This document shows positions 44,056 through 51,774 of a DNA stretch of 64,000 nucleotides, in pieces. Each line of letters begins with the position of its first letter. Position 1 is the first letter of the stretch. The position numbers were made by a program, and so were the translations under genes. Below the pieces are notes generated by a model that worked only from the letters and a program-made list of their open reading frames with translations, was not told where the DNA came from and made no database searches. Source of the stretch: Cupriavidus respiraculi (lineage in GTDB: Bacteria; Pseudomonadota; Gammaproteobacteria; Burkholderiales; Burkholderiaceae); the NCBI RefSeq assembly GCF_914271545.1, contig NZ_CAJZAH010000003.1, positions 310,001 to 374,000 on the forward strand. The letters run 5' to 3'.

Positions 44056-44886
44056 ATGCCTCTGCGTCCCGAACTCACCCAAGCCGCCGTTCCGCTGATC
44101 GAAGAGGTCGAAGTGGTCGACGAGCAGGGTCGCGTGCGCTCGGCATGGCTGCCCGGCGAGCGCCCGCTGACGGTCTACCTGGACAAGCGCGAACTGGTCA
44201 CGCTGATGACGCTGGGCGGCGCGCCCGAGGCCCTGGTGCTGGGCTATCTGCGCAACCAGCGGCTGGTCGAATCGATCGAGGACATCGCCGCGATCCAGGT
44301 CGATTGGGAAACGGAATCGGCCGCGGTCACCACGCGCGGCGGCGTGGACCGCATCGAGGAGCGCACCTCGCGCAAGGTCGTCACCACCGGCTGCGGGCAG
44401 GGCACCGTGTTCGGCTCGCTGCTCGACGAGGTGGACAGCATCCGCCTGCCGGACGACGCGATGCTGGACCAGGACACGCTGTACAGCATCGTCGATACCA
44501 TCCGGCTCCAGCAGTCGGTCTACAAGCAGGCCGGCTCCGTCCACGGCTGCGCGCTGTTCCAGGGACGCGAGCTGCTGATGTTCGTCGAGGATGTCGGCCG
44601 CCACAACGCGGTGGACGCCATCGCGGGGCGCATGTGGCTCGAGGGCATGGGCGGCGGCGACAAGATTTTCTACACGACCGGCCGTCTGACCTCGGAGATG
44701 GTCATCAAGGGCGCGCAGATGGGCATCCCATTCCTGCTCTCGCGCTCTGGCGTGACGCAGATGGGCTACGAGATGGCCCGGCGCGTGAACCTGACGCTGT
44801 TTGCCCGCTGCACCGGCAAGCACTTCCTGCTCTATACCGGCCGCCAGCGCTTCCGCCACAACCAGGCGCAGGCCGCGGTGGCCTGA
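44056..44886 (+). CDS. fdhD: Formate dehydrogenase accessory sulfurtransferase FdhD
   Basis: FdhD (276 residues) passes sulfur from a cysteine desulfurase to the molybdenum cofactor of formate dehydrogenases, a step needed for activity. Family features: LTVYLDKRELVTLMTLGGAPEAL, the conserved loop TRGGVDRIEE...VTTGCGQGTVFG holding Cys113, HGCALFQGRELLMFVEDVGRHNAVDAIAGRM and SRSGVTQMGYEMARRVNLTL. In E. coli the loop carries a CxxC pair; here the position after Cys113 reads GQG, leaving one cysteine. The gene lies 64 bp after sodC and ends the formate dehydrogenase block. Confidence 0.93.
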   Translation: MPLRPELTQAAVPLIEEVEVVDEQGRVRSAWLPGERPLTVYLDKRELVTLMTLGGAPEALVLGYLRNQRLVESIEDIAAIQVDWETESAAVTTRGGVDRIEERTSRKVVTTGCGQGTVFGSLLDEVDSIRLPDDAMLDQDTLYSIVDTIRLQQSVYKQAGSVHGCALFQGRELLMFVEDVGRHNAVDAIAGRMWLEGMGGGDKIFYTTGRLTSEMVIKGAQMGIPFLLSRSGVTQMGYEMARRVNLTLFARCTGKHFLLYTGRQRFRHNQAQAAVA

Positions 44887-45021
44887 GCGATCGTCCCGGG
44901 CCGGGGCCTTCCGGAGCGGGCAGATATTGGTTGTACAATGCGGCCCATTGCGCGCCAGCCGTTCCGGCCCGTCCTGTCGTTCCCTGCGCCGCGCGCCCCT
45001 CATCCGTTCACCCGACACCTT

Positions 45022-45588
45022 ATGAGCATCAAGTCCGACAAGTGGATCCGCCGCATGGCGGAGCAGCATGGCATGATCGAGCCGTTCGAGCCGGGCCAGG
45101 TCCGTGAACAGGACGGGCGCAAGATCGTGTCCTACGGCACGTCGAGCTACGGCTACGATATCCGCTGCGCAGACGAGTTCAAGATCTTCACCAATATCAA
45201 CAGCACCATTGTCGACCCCAAGAACTTCGACGAAAAATCGTTTGTCGACTTCAAGGGCGACGTCTGCATCATCCCGCCGAACTCCTTCGCGCTGGCCCGC
45301 ACCATGGAGTACTTCCGCATCCCGCGCAGCGTGCTGACCATCTGCCTGGGCAAGAGCACGTATGCGCGTTGCGGCATCATCGTCAACGTGACGCCCTTCG
45401 AGCCGGAGTGGGAGGGCTACGTGACGCTGGAGTTCTCGAACACCACGCCGCTGCCGGCCAAGATCTACGCGGGCGAAGGCTGCGCGCAGGTGCTGTTCTT
45501 CGAAAGCGACGAGGTCTGCGAGACGTCGTACCGCGACCGCGGCGGCAAGTACCAGGGCCAGCATGGTGTCACGCTGCCGAAAACCTGA
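45022..45588 (+). CDS. dcd: dCTP deaminase
   Basis: Trimeric enzyme (188 residues) that converts dCTP to dUTP, feeding thymidylate synthesis. Signature segments: [66 protein letters not shown] (with the catalytic glutamate and the RCG loop) and [19 protein letters not shown]. The start at 45022 gives the standard N terminus; the frame opens 28 codons earlier with no family match. TACAAT at 44934-44939 could be its -10 box. Two hairpins follow the stop, before the decarboxylase. Confidence 0.95.
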   Translation: MSIKSDKWIRRMAEQHGMIEPFEPGQVREQDGRKIVSYGTSSYGYDIRCADEFKIFTNINSTIVDPKNFDEKSFVDFKGDVCIIPPNSFALARTMEYFRIPRSVLTICLGKSTYARCGIIVNVTPFEPEWEGYVTLEFSNTTPLPAKIYAGEGCAQVLFFESDEVCETSYRDRGGKYQGQHGVTLPKT

Positions 45589-45652
45589 GTGCAATACAAT
45601 GCCGGCGAAGGCGTGGACGCCTTGCCGCGCGCGGCCAGCGAGCCGCTCTGAT

Positions 45653-45735
45653 GCCCGGACCATCCGATGTCCGGGCCCCCTGAAGTTGGAGCCACATGCC
45701 TCGCGGCGAGCTAGCCGCCGCGGGCCATGTGGCTC
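45653..45735 (+). promoter_or_regulatory. Two consecutive hairpins between dcd and the decarboxylase gene
   Basis: First, GCCCGGAC (45653-45660) with GTCCGGGC (45669-45676). Second, GAGCCACATG (45689-45698) with CATGTGGCTC (45726-45735), extended inward by GCGGC...GCCGC pairing around an AGCTA loop and followed by AAGTCCTTTT. The second looks like a terminator for dcd or an attenuator for the decarboxylase, whose start codon is 30 bases further on. No leader peptide of note is visible. Confidence 0.55.
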
Positions 45736-45765
45736 AAGTCCTTTTATGTCGATCAAGGATGCCCG

Positions 45766-48027
45766 ATGAAATTCCGCTTCCCCGTCATCATCATCGATGA
45801 AGACTTCCGCTCCGAGAACATCTCCGGCTCGGGCATCCGCGCGCTGGCGCAGGCCATCGAGGCCGAGGGCATGGAGGTGATGGGCCTGACCAGCTATGGC
45901 GACCTGACCTCGTTCGCCCAGCAGTCGAGCCGCGCCTCCAGCTTTATCGTGTCCATCGACGACGACGAGTTCGCCAGCGGTGCCGACGAGCCGGAGGCCG
46001 CCGCCATCGAGAAGCTGCGCGCCTTCGTGGTGGAAGTGCGCCGCCGCAACAGCGACCTGCCGATCTTCCTGTACGGCGAGACCCGTACCTCGCGCCATAT
46101 CCCCAACGATATCCTGCGCGAACTGCACGGCTTCATCCATATGTTCGAGGACACGCCGGAGTTCGTGGCCCGCCATATCATCCGCGAGGCCAAGGTCTAC
46201 CTGGACTCGCTGGCGCCCCCGTTCTTCAAGGCGCTGATCGACTATGCGCAGGACAGTTCGTACTCGTGGCACTGCCCCGGCCATTCCGGCGGCGTCGCCT
46301 TCCTGAAGAGCCCGGTGGGCCAGGTCTTCCACCAATTCTTCGGCGAGAACATGCTGCGCGCCGACGTCTGCAACGCCGTGGACGAGCTGGGCCAGCTGCT
46401 GGACCACACGGGGCCGGTGGCCGCGTCCGAGCGCAATGCCGCGCGCATCTTCAACTCGGACCACATGTACTTCGTCACCAACGGCACGTCGACATCGAAC
46501 AAGATGGTCTGGCACGCCAACGTGGCGCCGGGCGACATCGTGGTGGTGGACCGCAATTGCCACAAGTCCATCCTGCACGCGATCATGATGACCGGGGCCA
46601 TTCCGGTGTTCCTGATGCCCACGCGGAACCACTACGGCATCATCGGCCCGATTCCGAAGAGCGAGTTCGATCCGGAGACCATCCGCCGCAAGATCGCCGC
46701 GCATCCGTTCGCCAGCCAGGCCAAGAACCAGAAGCCGCGCATCCTGACCATCACGCAGGGTACCTACGACGGCGTGCTGTACAACGCCGAGCAGATCAAG
46801 GAGATGCTGGCGTCCGAGATCGACACGCTGCACTTCGACGAAGCGTGGCTGCCGCACGCGGCCTTCCACGACTTCTATCGCAACATGCACGCGATCGGCC
46901 GCGGCCGCCCGCGCAGCAAGGACGCGCTGGTGTTCGCCACCCAGTCCACCCACAAGCTGCTCGCGGGCCTGTCGCAGGCGTCGCAAATCCTGGTGCAGGA
47001 CTCCGAGACGCGCAAGCTGGACCGCTACCGCTTCAACGAGGCCTACCTGATGCATACCTCGACCAGCCCGCAGTACTCCATCATCGCCTCGTGCGACGTT
47101 GCCGCGGCCATGATGGAAGCGCCCGGCGGGACCGCGCTGGTGGAAGAAAGCATCCAGGAGGCGATGGACTTCCGCCGCGCGATGCGCAAGGTCGAGGGCG
47201 ACTACGATGCCGGCAACAACGGCGACTGGTGGTTCAAGGTGTGGGGCCCGGACGCGCTGATCGAGGATGGCATCGGCGACCGCGAGGAATGGATCCTCGA
47301 GGCCAATGACCGCTGGCACGGCTTCGGCGACCTGGCGGACGGCTTCAACCTGCTCGACCCTATCAAGGCCACCATCATCACCCCGGGGCTGGACGTGGAC
47401 GGGGAGTTCAGCGAGCGCGGCATTCCGGCCGCCATCGTGACCAAGTACCTGGCCGAGCACGGCATCATCATCGAGAAGACCGGGCTGTACTCGTTCTTCA
47501 TCATGTTCACCATCGGCATTACCAAGGGCCGCTGGAATTCGCTGGTGACCGAGTTGCAGCAGTTCAAGGACGACTACGACCAGAACCAGCCGCTGTGGCG
47601 CGTGCTGCCGGAGTTCGTCGGCCGCTTCCCGCAGTACGAGCGGCTCGGCCTGCGCGACCTGTGCGACGCGATCCACAGCGTCTACAAGGCCAACGACGTG
47701 GCGCGGGTGACCACCGAGATGTACCTGTCGGACATGGAGCCGGCCATGAAGCCGTCCGACGCGTGGGCGATGATGGCCCACCGCGAGATCGAGCGCGTGC
47801 CCGTGGACGAACTGGAGGGCCGCGTCACCGCTATCCTGCTGACGCCGTATCCGCCGGGCATCCCGCTGCTGATCCCGGGCGAGCGCTTCAACCGGACCAT
47901 CGTCCAGTATCTGAAGTTCGCACGCGAGTTCAACGAGCTGTTCCCCGGCTTCGAGACGGACATCCATGGGCTCGTGGCCGAGGAGGTGGACGGCAAGCGG
48001 GTGTATTTCGTCGACTGCGTGAAGTAA
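45766..48027 (+). CDS. Arginine/lysine/ornithine decarboxylase (fold I, wing-domain type)
   Basis: PLP-dependent decarboxylase (753 residues) of the group that includes E. coli AdiA, CadA/LdcC and SpeC/SpeF. The N-terminal receiver-like wing domain runs to about residue 150 (FPVIIIDEDFRSENISGSG). The catalytic core includes SWHCPGHSGGVAF, HMYFVTNGTSTSNKMVWHA, DEAWLPHAAFHDFY and the PLP lysine Lys397 in ATQSTHKLLAGLSQAS. The C-terminal domain has YPPGIPLLIPGERF. The length is closest to biodegradative arginine decarboxylase, but I cannot tell arginine from lysine or ornithine. AAGGA precedes the ATG. The products would be polyamines and CO2. A strong terminator follows. Confidence 0.9.
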   Translation: MKFRFPVIIIDEDFRSENISGSGIRALAQAIEAEGMEVMGLTSYGDLTSFAQQSSRASSFIVSIDDDEFASGADEPEAAAIEKLRAFVVEVRRRNSDLPIFLYGETRTSRHIPNDILRELHGFIHMFEDTPEFVARHIIREAKVYLDSLAPPFFKALIDYAQDSSYSWHCPGHSGGVAFLKSPVGQVFHQFFGENMLRADVCNAVDELGQLLDHTGPVAASERNAARIFNSDHMYFVTNGTSTSNKMVWHANVAPGDIVVVDRNCHKSILHAIMMTGAIPVFLMPTRNHYGIIGPIPKSEFDPETIRRKIAAHPFASQAKNQKPRILTITQGTYDGVLYNAEQIKEMLASEIDTLHFDEAWLPHAAFHDFYRNMHAIGRGRPRSKDALVFATQSTHKLLAGLSQASQILVQDSETRKLDRYRFNEAYLMHTSTSPQYSIIASCDVAAAMMEAPGGTALVEESIQEAMDFRRAMRKVEGDYDAGNNGDWWFKVWGPDALIEDGIGDREEWILEANDRWHGFGDLADGFNLLDPIKATIITPGLDVDGEFSERGIPAAIVTKYLAEHGIIIEKTGLYSFFIMFTIGITKGRWNSLVTELQQFKDDYDQNQPLWRVLPEFVGRFPQYERLGLRDLCDAIHSVYKANDVARVTTEMYLSDMEPAMKPSDAWAMMAHREIERVPVDELEGRVTAILLTPYPPGIPLLIPGERFNRTIVQYLKFAREFNELFPGFETDIHGLVAEEVDGKRVYFVDCVK

Positions 48028-48065
48028 CGGCCGGGCGCGAGCCATCGTCCCGCAGCCAGCCAACG

Positions 48066-48102
48066 AAAAACGCGGACACCGTTGCGGTGTCCGCGTTTTT
48101 TT
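48066..48102 (+). terminator. Rho-independent terminator of the decarboxylase gene
   Basis: Perfect 10-bp stem CGCGGACACC / GGTGTCCGCG with a 5-base loop, preceded by five As and followed by seven Ts. It can also act on the minus strand (five Ts), so it separates the decarboxylase from the convergent Rpn gene. Confidence 0.93.
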
Positions 48103-48121
48103 GGTCCCACGCTGGCAAGGA

Positions 48122-49090
48122 CTAAGGGCGGAAGATTTCCTTGAGGGAGTCGGCTGCCAGGAAGCGTTCGAACCAGACATCGATCTGCTGTGCAGATGCG
48201 GTGTCGATACGCAGCTGGATCTCCGGCGGCAGCCGGCCGAAGCGCATCCCTAGCACGGAGCATAGCGCTTGCGCCCGGCCTTCCCGGACACCGCGTTCAA
48301 AACCCTGTTCCAAACCTTTGCGCATGCCACGGTCTTCATGCTCGTGGGCCCATTGCTCAAAACGCTGACCAATCGACATTTTCAAGCTCCCCAGATCGTT
48401 GGCTTCGGTTAGCGGCAGAGTGCGTCCGATCTGTTGGGAGATTACCCCACGGATCCACAATGCAAAAGTCCTGCTCAGTTCGGAATCGCTGCCGATCCAC
48501 TGGTGCAGTTGGTCAACCAGTTGTATCACGGCATCCTGGGTGTTGACGTGTCCTAGGCGCATCATGCAGGCGGCCAGGTTCTTCATCGGCGCCAGTTCCG
48601 CGTCGGTGTAGCGATTTTCCTCGATCACCAGATGGGCGAGCCGGGGCTGGTACTTCATGACGAGGCCCGGCACGGGCACGATCATGTCGGCGATATCGGT
48701 GGCCGCCGTCCATGTTGCCTCGCCGTTGTAGAGAACGATCGGCAGCACCGGCGGAAGCTTCCGCCCGGCCGGCACGTTCGATTCCCTGATGAGGCTCTGA
48801 TACAGCAGGCCAACGTAGGTCATCATTCGTACGGCCATGTACGGATCGACGGTGCTCTGAAACTCGATCAGCAGATACAGATACATCCAGTCGCCGTTGG
48901 CCCTGACGCGCCACACCACGTCGCTTGCCCGCTGGCGCAGGTCGTCGGTGACATAGCTGCCAGGCACCCTCTCCAGCGTCGAATAGTCGAGGCTTTCGAG
49001 CCAAGGGTCGGGAACGAAGCCCAGCACCAGATCGCGGACCGGTTCAGCGTGGGAGAACAGGAGCTTGTAGCAGGCATCGTCTTTTGACAT
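48122..49090 (-). CDS. Rpn-family recombination-promoting nuclease / putative transposase
   Basis: A 322-residue protein of the Rpn (transposase_31, PD-(D/E)XK) family; E. coli RpnA is a DNA endonuclease that raises RecA-independent recombination, and Rpn-type proteins are also linked to phage defence. The N terminus DDACYKLLFSHAEPVRDLVLGF is the family hallmark. SDVVWRV and LYLLIEFQSTVDPYMAVRMMTY hold the D...ExQ nuclease residues. The C-terminal part includes a charged repeat-like helix (GMRKGLEQGFERGVREGRAQAL). The ATG at 49090 matches the usual start. Its composition is visibly less GC-biased than its neighbours and it is flanked by terminators, consistent with acquisition. Confidence 0.88.
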   Translation of the reverse strand: MSKDDACYKLLFSHAEPVRDLVLGFVPDPWLESLDYSTLERVPGSYVTDDLRQRASDVVWRVRANGDWMYLYLLIEFQSTVDPYMAVRMMTYVGLLYQSLIRESNVPAGRKLPPVLPIVLYNGEATWTAATDIADMIVPVPGLVMKYQPRLAHLVIEENRYTDAELAPMKNLAACMMRLGHVNTQDAVIQLVDQLHQWIGSDSELSRTFALWIRGVISQQIGRTLPLTEANDLGSLKMSIGQRFEQWAHEHEDRGMRKGLEQGFERGVREGRAQALCSVLGMRFGRLPPEIQLRIDTASAQQIDVWFERFLAADSLKEIFRP

Positions 49091-49218
49091 GGGCGCCGTC
49101 GGAGAAGTCGGCGACCAACCGCCGATGGCGCAACCATGCCGCGAGGGGACGCTGCGGGCTTCCGCCAAGGTGACGTGCCTATCGCATTCCGCCGGGAAGG
49201 CGAGGAGAACGGCGGCGG

Positions 49219-49254
49219 AAAAAAAAGCCGGAACCCGCATCCGCGGATCCCGGC
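49219..49254 (-). terminator. Terminator of the TRAP transporter operon, minus strand
   Basis: On the minus strand GCCGG ... CCGGC (49250-49254 with 49227-49231), with an inner ATCC/GGAT palindrome, is followed by eight Ts. It lies about 40 bp past the DctM-type stop and would shield the Rpn gene from read-through. Confidence 0.75.
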
Positions 49255-49291
49255 CTCCTTCAGCCCTCGCTGAGGGCGGGCTGCATGCCGC

Positions 49292-50986
49292 CTACTTCTT
49301 CTGGAACTCGAACTGCGGCGCGGCCGGCTCCGATTCCGCCGGCGCCGCCGGCAATTCGAGCTGTCCGCCACCGGCGGGCGGTGCCGCGGGCGCCGCGGGG
49401 GCCGCGGGCGTCGTGGTGCCGAAGTCGACGTTCAGGTCCCGCGTGATGCTCCTGTCCTGTGGCTTCTGCGTGCCAATATTGACCAACCCCGGGAAGATGA
49501 TGATCAGTGCGACCATGATCAGCTGAATCACCACGAACGGCACCGCGCCCCAGTAGATATCCGAGGTCTTCACCGCCCGCGGCGCGACCGAGCGCAGATA
49601 GAACAGCGAGAAGCCGAACGGCGGGTGCATGAACGAGGTCTGCATGTTGACCGCCAGCAGCACGCCGAACCAGATCAGGTCGATGCCCAGTTTGTCCGCC
49701 ACCGGGCCGACGAGCGGCACCAGGATAAAGGCGAGCTCGAAGAAGTCCAGGAAGAACGCCAGCAGGAAGAACAGCACGTTGACCGCGATCAGGAAGCCGG
49801 TCTGGCCGCCGGGCAGGGCGGTCAGCAGATGCTCCACCCACAGGTGCCCGTCCACGCCGTAGAACGTCAGCGAGAACACGCGGGCGCCGATCAGGATGAA
49901 GATCACGAAGGCGGACAGCTTCAGCGTCGATTCCATCGCCTGCTGCGTCAGGCCGAAGGTGAGGCGGCGCTTCATCATCGCCAGGATCACGGCGCCGAGC
50001 GCCCCCATGCCGCCACCTTCCGTGGGAGTCGCCACGCCGATGAAGATCGTCCCCAGCACGAGGAAGATCAGCGCCAGCGGCGGGATCAGCACGAAGGTCA
50101 CCTTCTCCGCCATGGCCGACAGCATCTTGAGCTTGAGCGCCTTGTTGACGACCGCGACGACGAAGGCGAAGGAGATGGCCGCGCCGACCGAGATGACCAG
50201 CCGCTCGTCCAGCGGGGCCTCCGGCTTGTACGTCAGATCCACCGCCACGCCCACGGCCACGGCCAGCGCGGTCAGGACCAGCACCGACATCGCGCCGCTC
50301 TTGCCGCTGGGCTCGCGAAATACGCGGGCCTCCAGCGGCAGCGCGGGCGCCGCGGCGGGCTTGATGATCGTCACCAGCATCACGTAGGCCATGTACAAGC
50401 CGGTCAGGACCAGGCCCGGCACGAAAGCGCCCTTGTACATGTCGCCCACCGAGCGTCCCAGCTGGTCGGCCAGCACGATCAGCACCAGCGACGGCGGAAT
50501 GATCTGCGCCAGCGTACCCGATGCCGCGATCACGCCCGACGCCAGCCGCTTGTCGTAGTTGTACTTGAGCATCAGCGGCAGCGAGATCAGGCCCATCGAG
50601 ATCACCGAGGCCGCCACCACGCCGGTGGTCGCCGCCAGCAGCGCGCCCACGAAGATCACCGCATAGGCCAGGCCACCGCGAATGGGACCGAACAGCTGGC
50701 CGATCGTATCGAGCAGGTCCTCCGCCATGCCCGATCTCTCCAGCACCAGGCCCATGAAGGTGAAGAACGGAATCGCCAGCAGCGTGTCGTTCTCGATGAT
50801 GCCGAACACCCGGCTCGGCAGCGCCTGCAGCAAGGTGGGCGGCAGCATGCCCAGTTCGATGCCCACGAAGGCGAACAGCAAACCGTTGGCGGCCAGGGCG
50901 AAGGCGATCGGAAAGCCGGACAGCAGGAATACCACCAGCGAGGCGAACATGATCGGCGCCATGTTCGCGATCAGGAATTGCGTCAT
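49292..50986 (-). CDS. TRAP transporter large permease (DctM type)
   Basis: Integral membrane subunit (564 residues) of a sodium-driven TRAP transporter for an organic acid; the substrate is unknown. Family motifs include FLLSGFPIAFALAANGLLFAF, NDTLLAIPFFTFMGLVLERSG, GALLAATTGVVAASVISMG, GTLAQIIPPSLVLIVLADQLG and PTEGGGMGALGAVILAMMKRR. About 12 helices are visible. Two oddities: a hydrophobic insertion around residues 220-290, and a C-terminal extension of about 60 residues rich in Pro, Ala and Glu that is absent from standard DctM. It starts 12 bp after the small permease gene. No DctP binding protein is in the window. Confidence 0.9.
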   Translation of the reverse strand: MTQFLIANMAPIMFASLVVFLLSGFPIAFALAANGLLFAFVGIELGMLPPTLLQALPSRVFGIIENDTLLAIPFFTFMGLVLERSGMAEDLLDTIGQLFGPIRGGLAYAVIFVGALLAATTGVVAASVISMGLISLPLMLKYNYDKRLASGVIAASGTLAQIIPPSLVLIVLADQLGRSVGDMYKGAFVPGLVLTGLYMAYVMLVTIIKPAAAPALPLEARVFREPSGKSGAMSVLVLTALAVAVGVAVDLTYKPEAPLDERLVISVGAAISFAFVVAVVNKALKLKMLSAMAEKVTFVLIPPLALIFLVLGTIFIGVATPTEGGGMGALGAVILAMMKRRLTFGLTQQAMESTLKLSAFVIFILIGARVFSLTFYGVDGHLWVEHLLTALPGGQTGFLIAVNVLFFLLAFFLDFFELAFILVPLVGPVADKLGIDLIWFGVLLAVNMQTSFMHPPFGFSLFYLRSVAPRAVKTSDIYWGAVPFVVIQLIMVALIIIFPGLVNIGTQKPQDRSITRDLNVDFGTTTPAAPAAPAAPPAGGGQLELPAAPAESEPAAPQFEFQKK

Positions 50987-50998
50987 CGTGCGCCCCTG

Positions 50999-51598
50999 TT
51001 ATGGTTTCGGCGTCGGATCGATGCGATTGGCTTCGGCAATCGCGGCGATCTCTTCGGCGGGGTTCGACGCGTGCTTGCGGAATGCCGTGAACGGCAGCAG
51101 GCCCTTCAGGTACGCGAAGCGCTTGATCAGCTCGGAAACGCCCTGCAGGATCAGCAGGAAAAAGCCGGCGACGATCAGGAATTTGGCGGGCCAGCGGATC
51201 AGGCCGCCGGCATTGCCGGACATTTCATGGCCGACGTAGGACAGCCAGAAATAGGGCCAGGACAGCCACAGGATCACGGCGCAGATGGGCAGCATGAACA
51301 GCAGGATGCCGAAGATGTCGATCCACACCTGGGTGCGCTCGGAGAACCGCCCGGCGATCACGTCGATGCGGACGTGTTCGTCCTTGCGCAATGTGTACGG
51401 GGCGCCGAGCAGGAAGACGCCGGCGAACATGTACCACTGGAGTTCGAGCCAGGCGTTTGAGCTGATGCTGAAGGTGTAGCGGATGATGGCGTTGCCCGCG
51501 CAGACCAGTACGGCCAGCAGGATCAGCCATTTCGCCCACCTCCCGACGAAATCGTTCACGGCGTCGATAAGCCGTGAAAACCTCATGAGGAGAGACAT
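50999..51598 (-). CDS. TRAP transporter small permease (DctQ type)
   Basis: A 199-residue membrane protein with four helices, the small permease partner of DctM. Signature segments are KWLILLAVLVCAGNAIIRYTF (helix 1), AWLELQWYMFAGVFLLGAPYTLRKDEHVRIDVI (the conserved WqxelxxyLf...H(I/V)RiD pattern) and two further helices near residues 85-110 and 140-165. The C terminus is cytoplasmic and charged. It leads a two-gene operon with the large permease. The 176-bp gap upstream, before argH, shows no clear promoter or operator. Confidence 0.9.
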   Translation of the reverse strand: MSLLMRFSRLIDAVNDFVGRWAKWLILLAVLVCAGNAIIRYTFSISSNAWLELQWYMFAGVFLLGAPYTLRKDEHVRIDVIAGRFSERTQVWIDIFGILLFMLPICAVILWLSWPYFWLSYVGHEMSGNAGGLIRWPAKFLIVAGFFLLILQGVSELIKRFAYLKGLLPFTAFRKHASNPAEEIAAIAEANRIDPTPKP

Positions 51599-51774
51599 GT
51601 GATCGTCCTAGATTGGGAAGACAGAGGTGGCGCGACAGTTTACGGCCTTACAGCCGAGGCATCGCTAGGGTGAATCCCCAATCCGTCACATTTTTCCCAA
51701 TCCTGGCGCCCCGTTGCGGGACGCCGTTCCGCCCAGGCACCAGGCCGGGGCAGAACGACAGCGAACGTGCGAAC

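Noticed and set aside
43975-48180. Very long minus-strand open frame (about 1400 codons) opposite fdhD, dcd and the decarboxylase
   Set aside because: It crosses three well-recognised plus-strand genes and an intergenic region, its product is rich in His, Arg, Leu, Val and Gln without any family motif, and long antisense frames are expected in GC-rich DNA.
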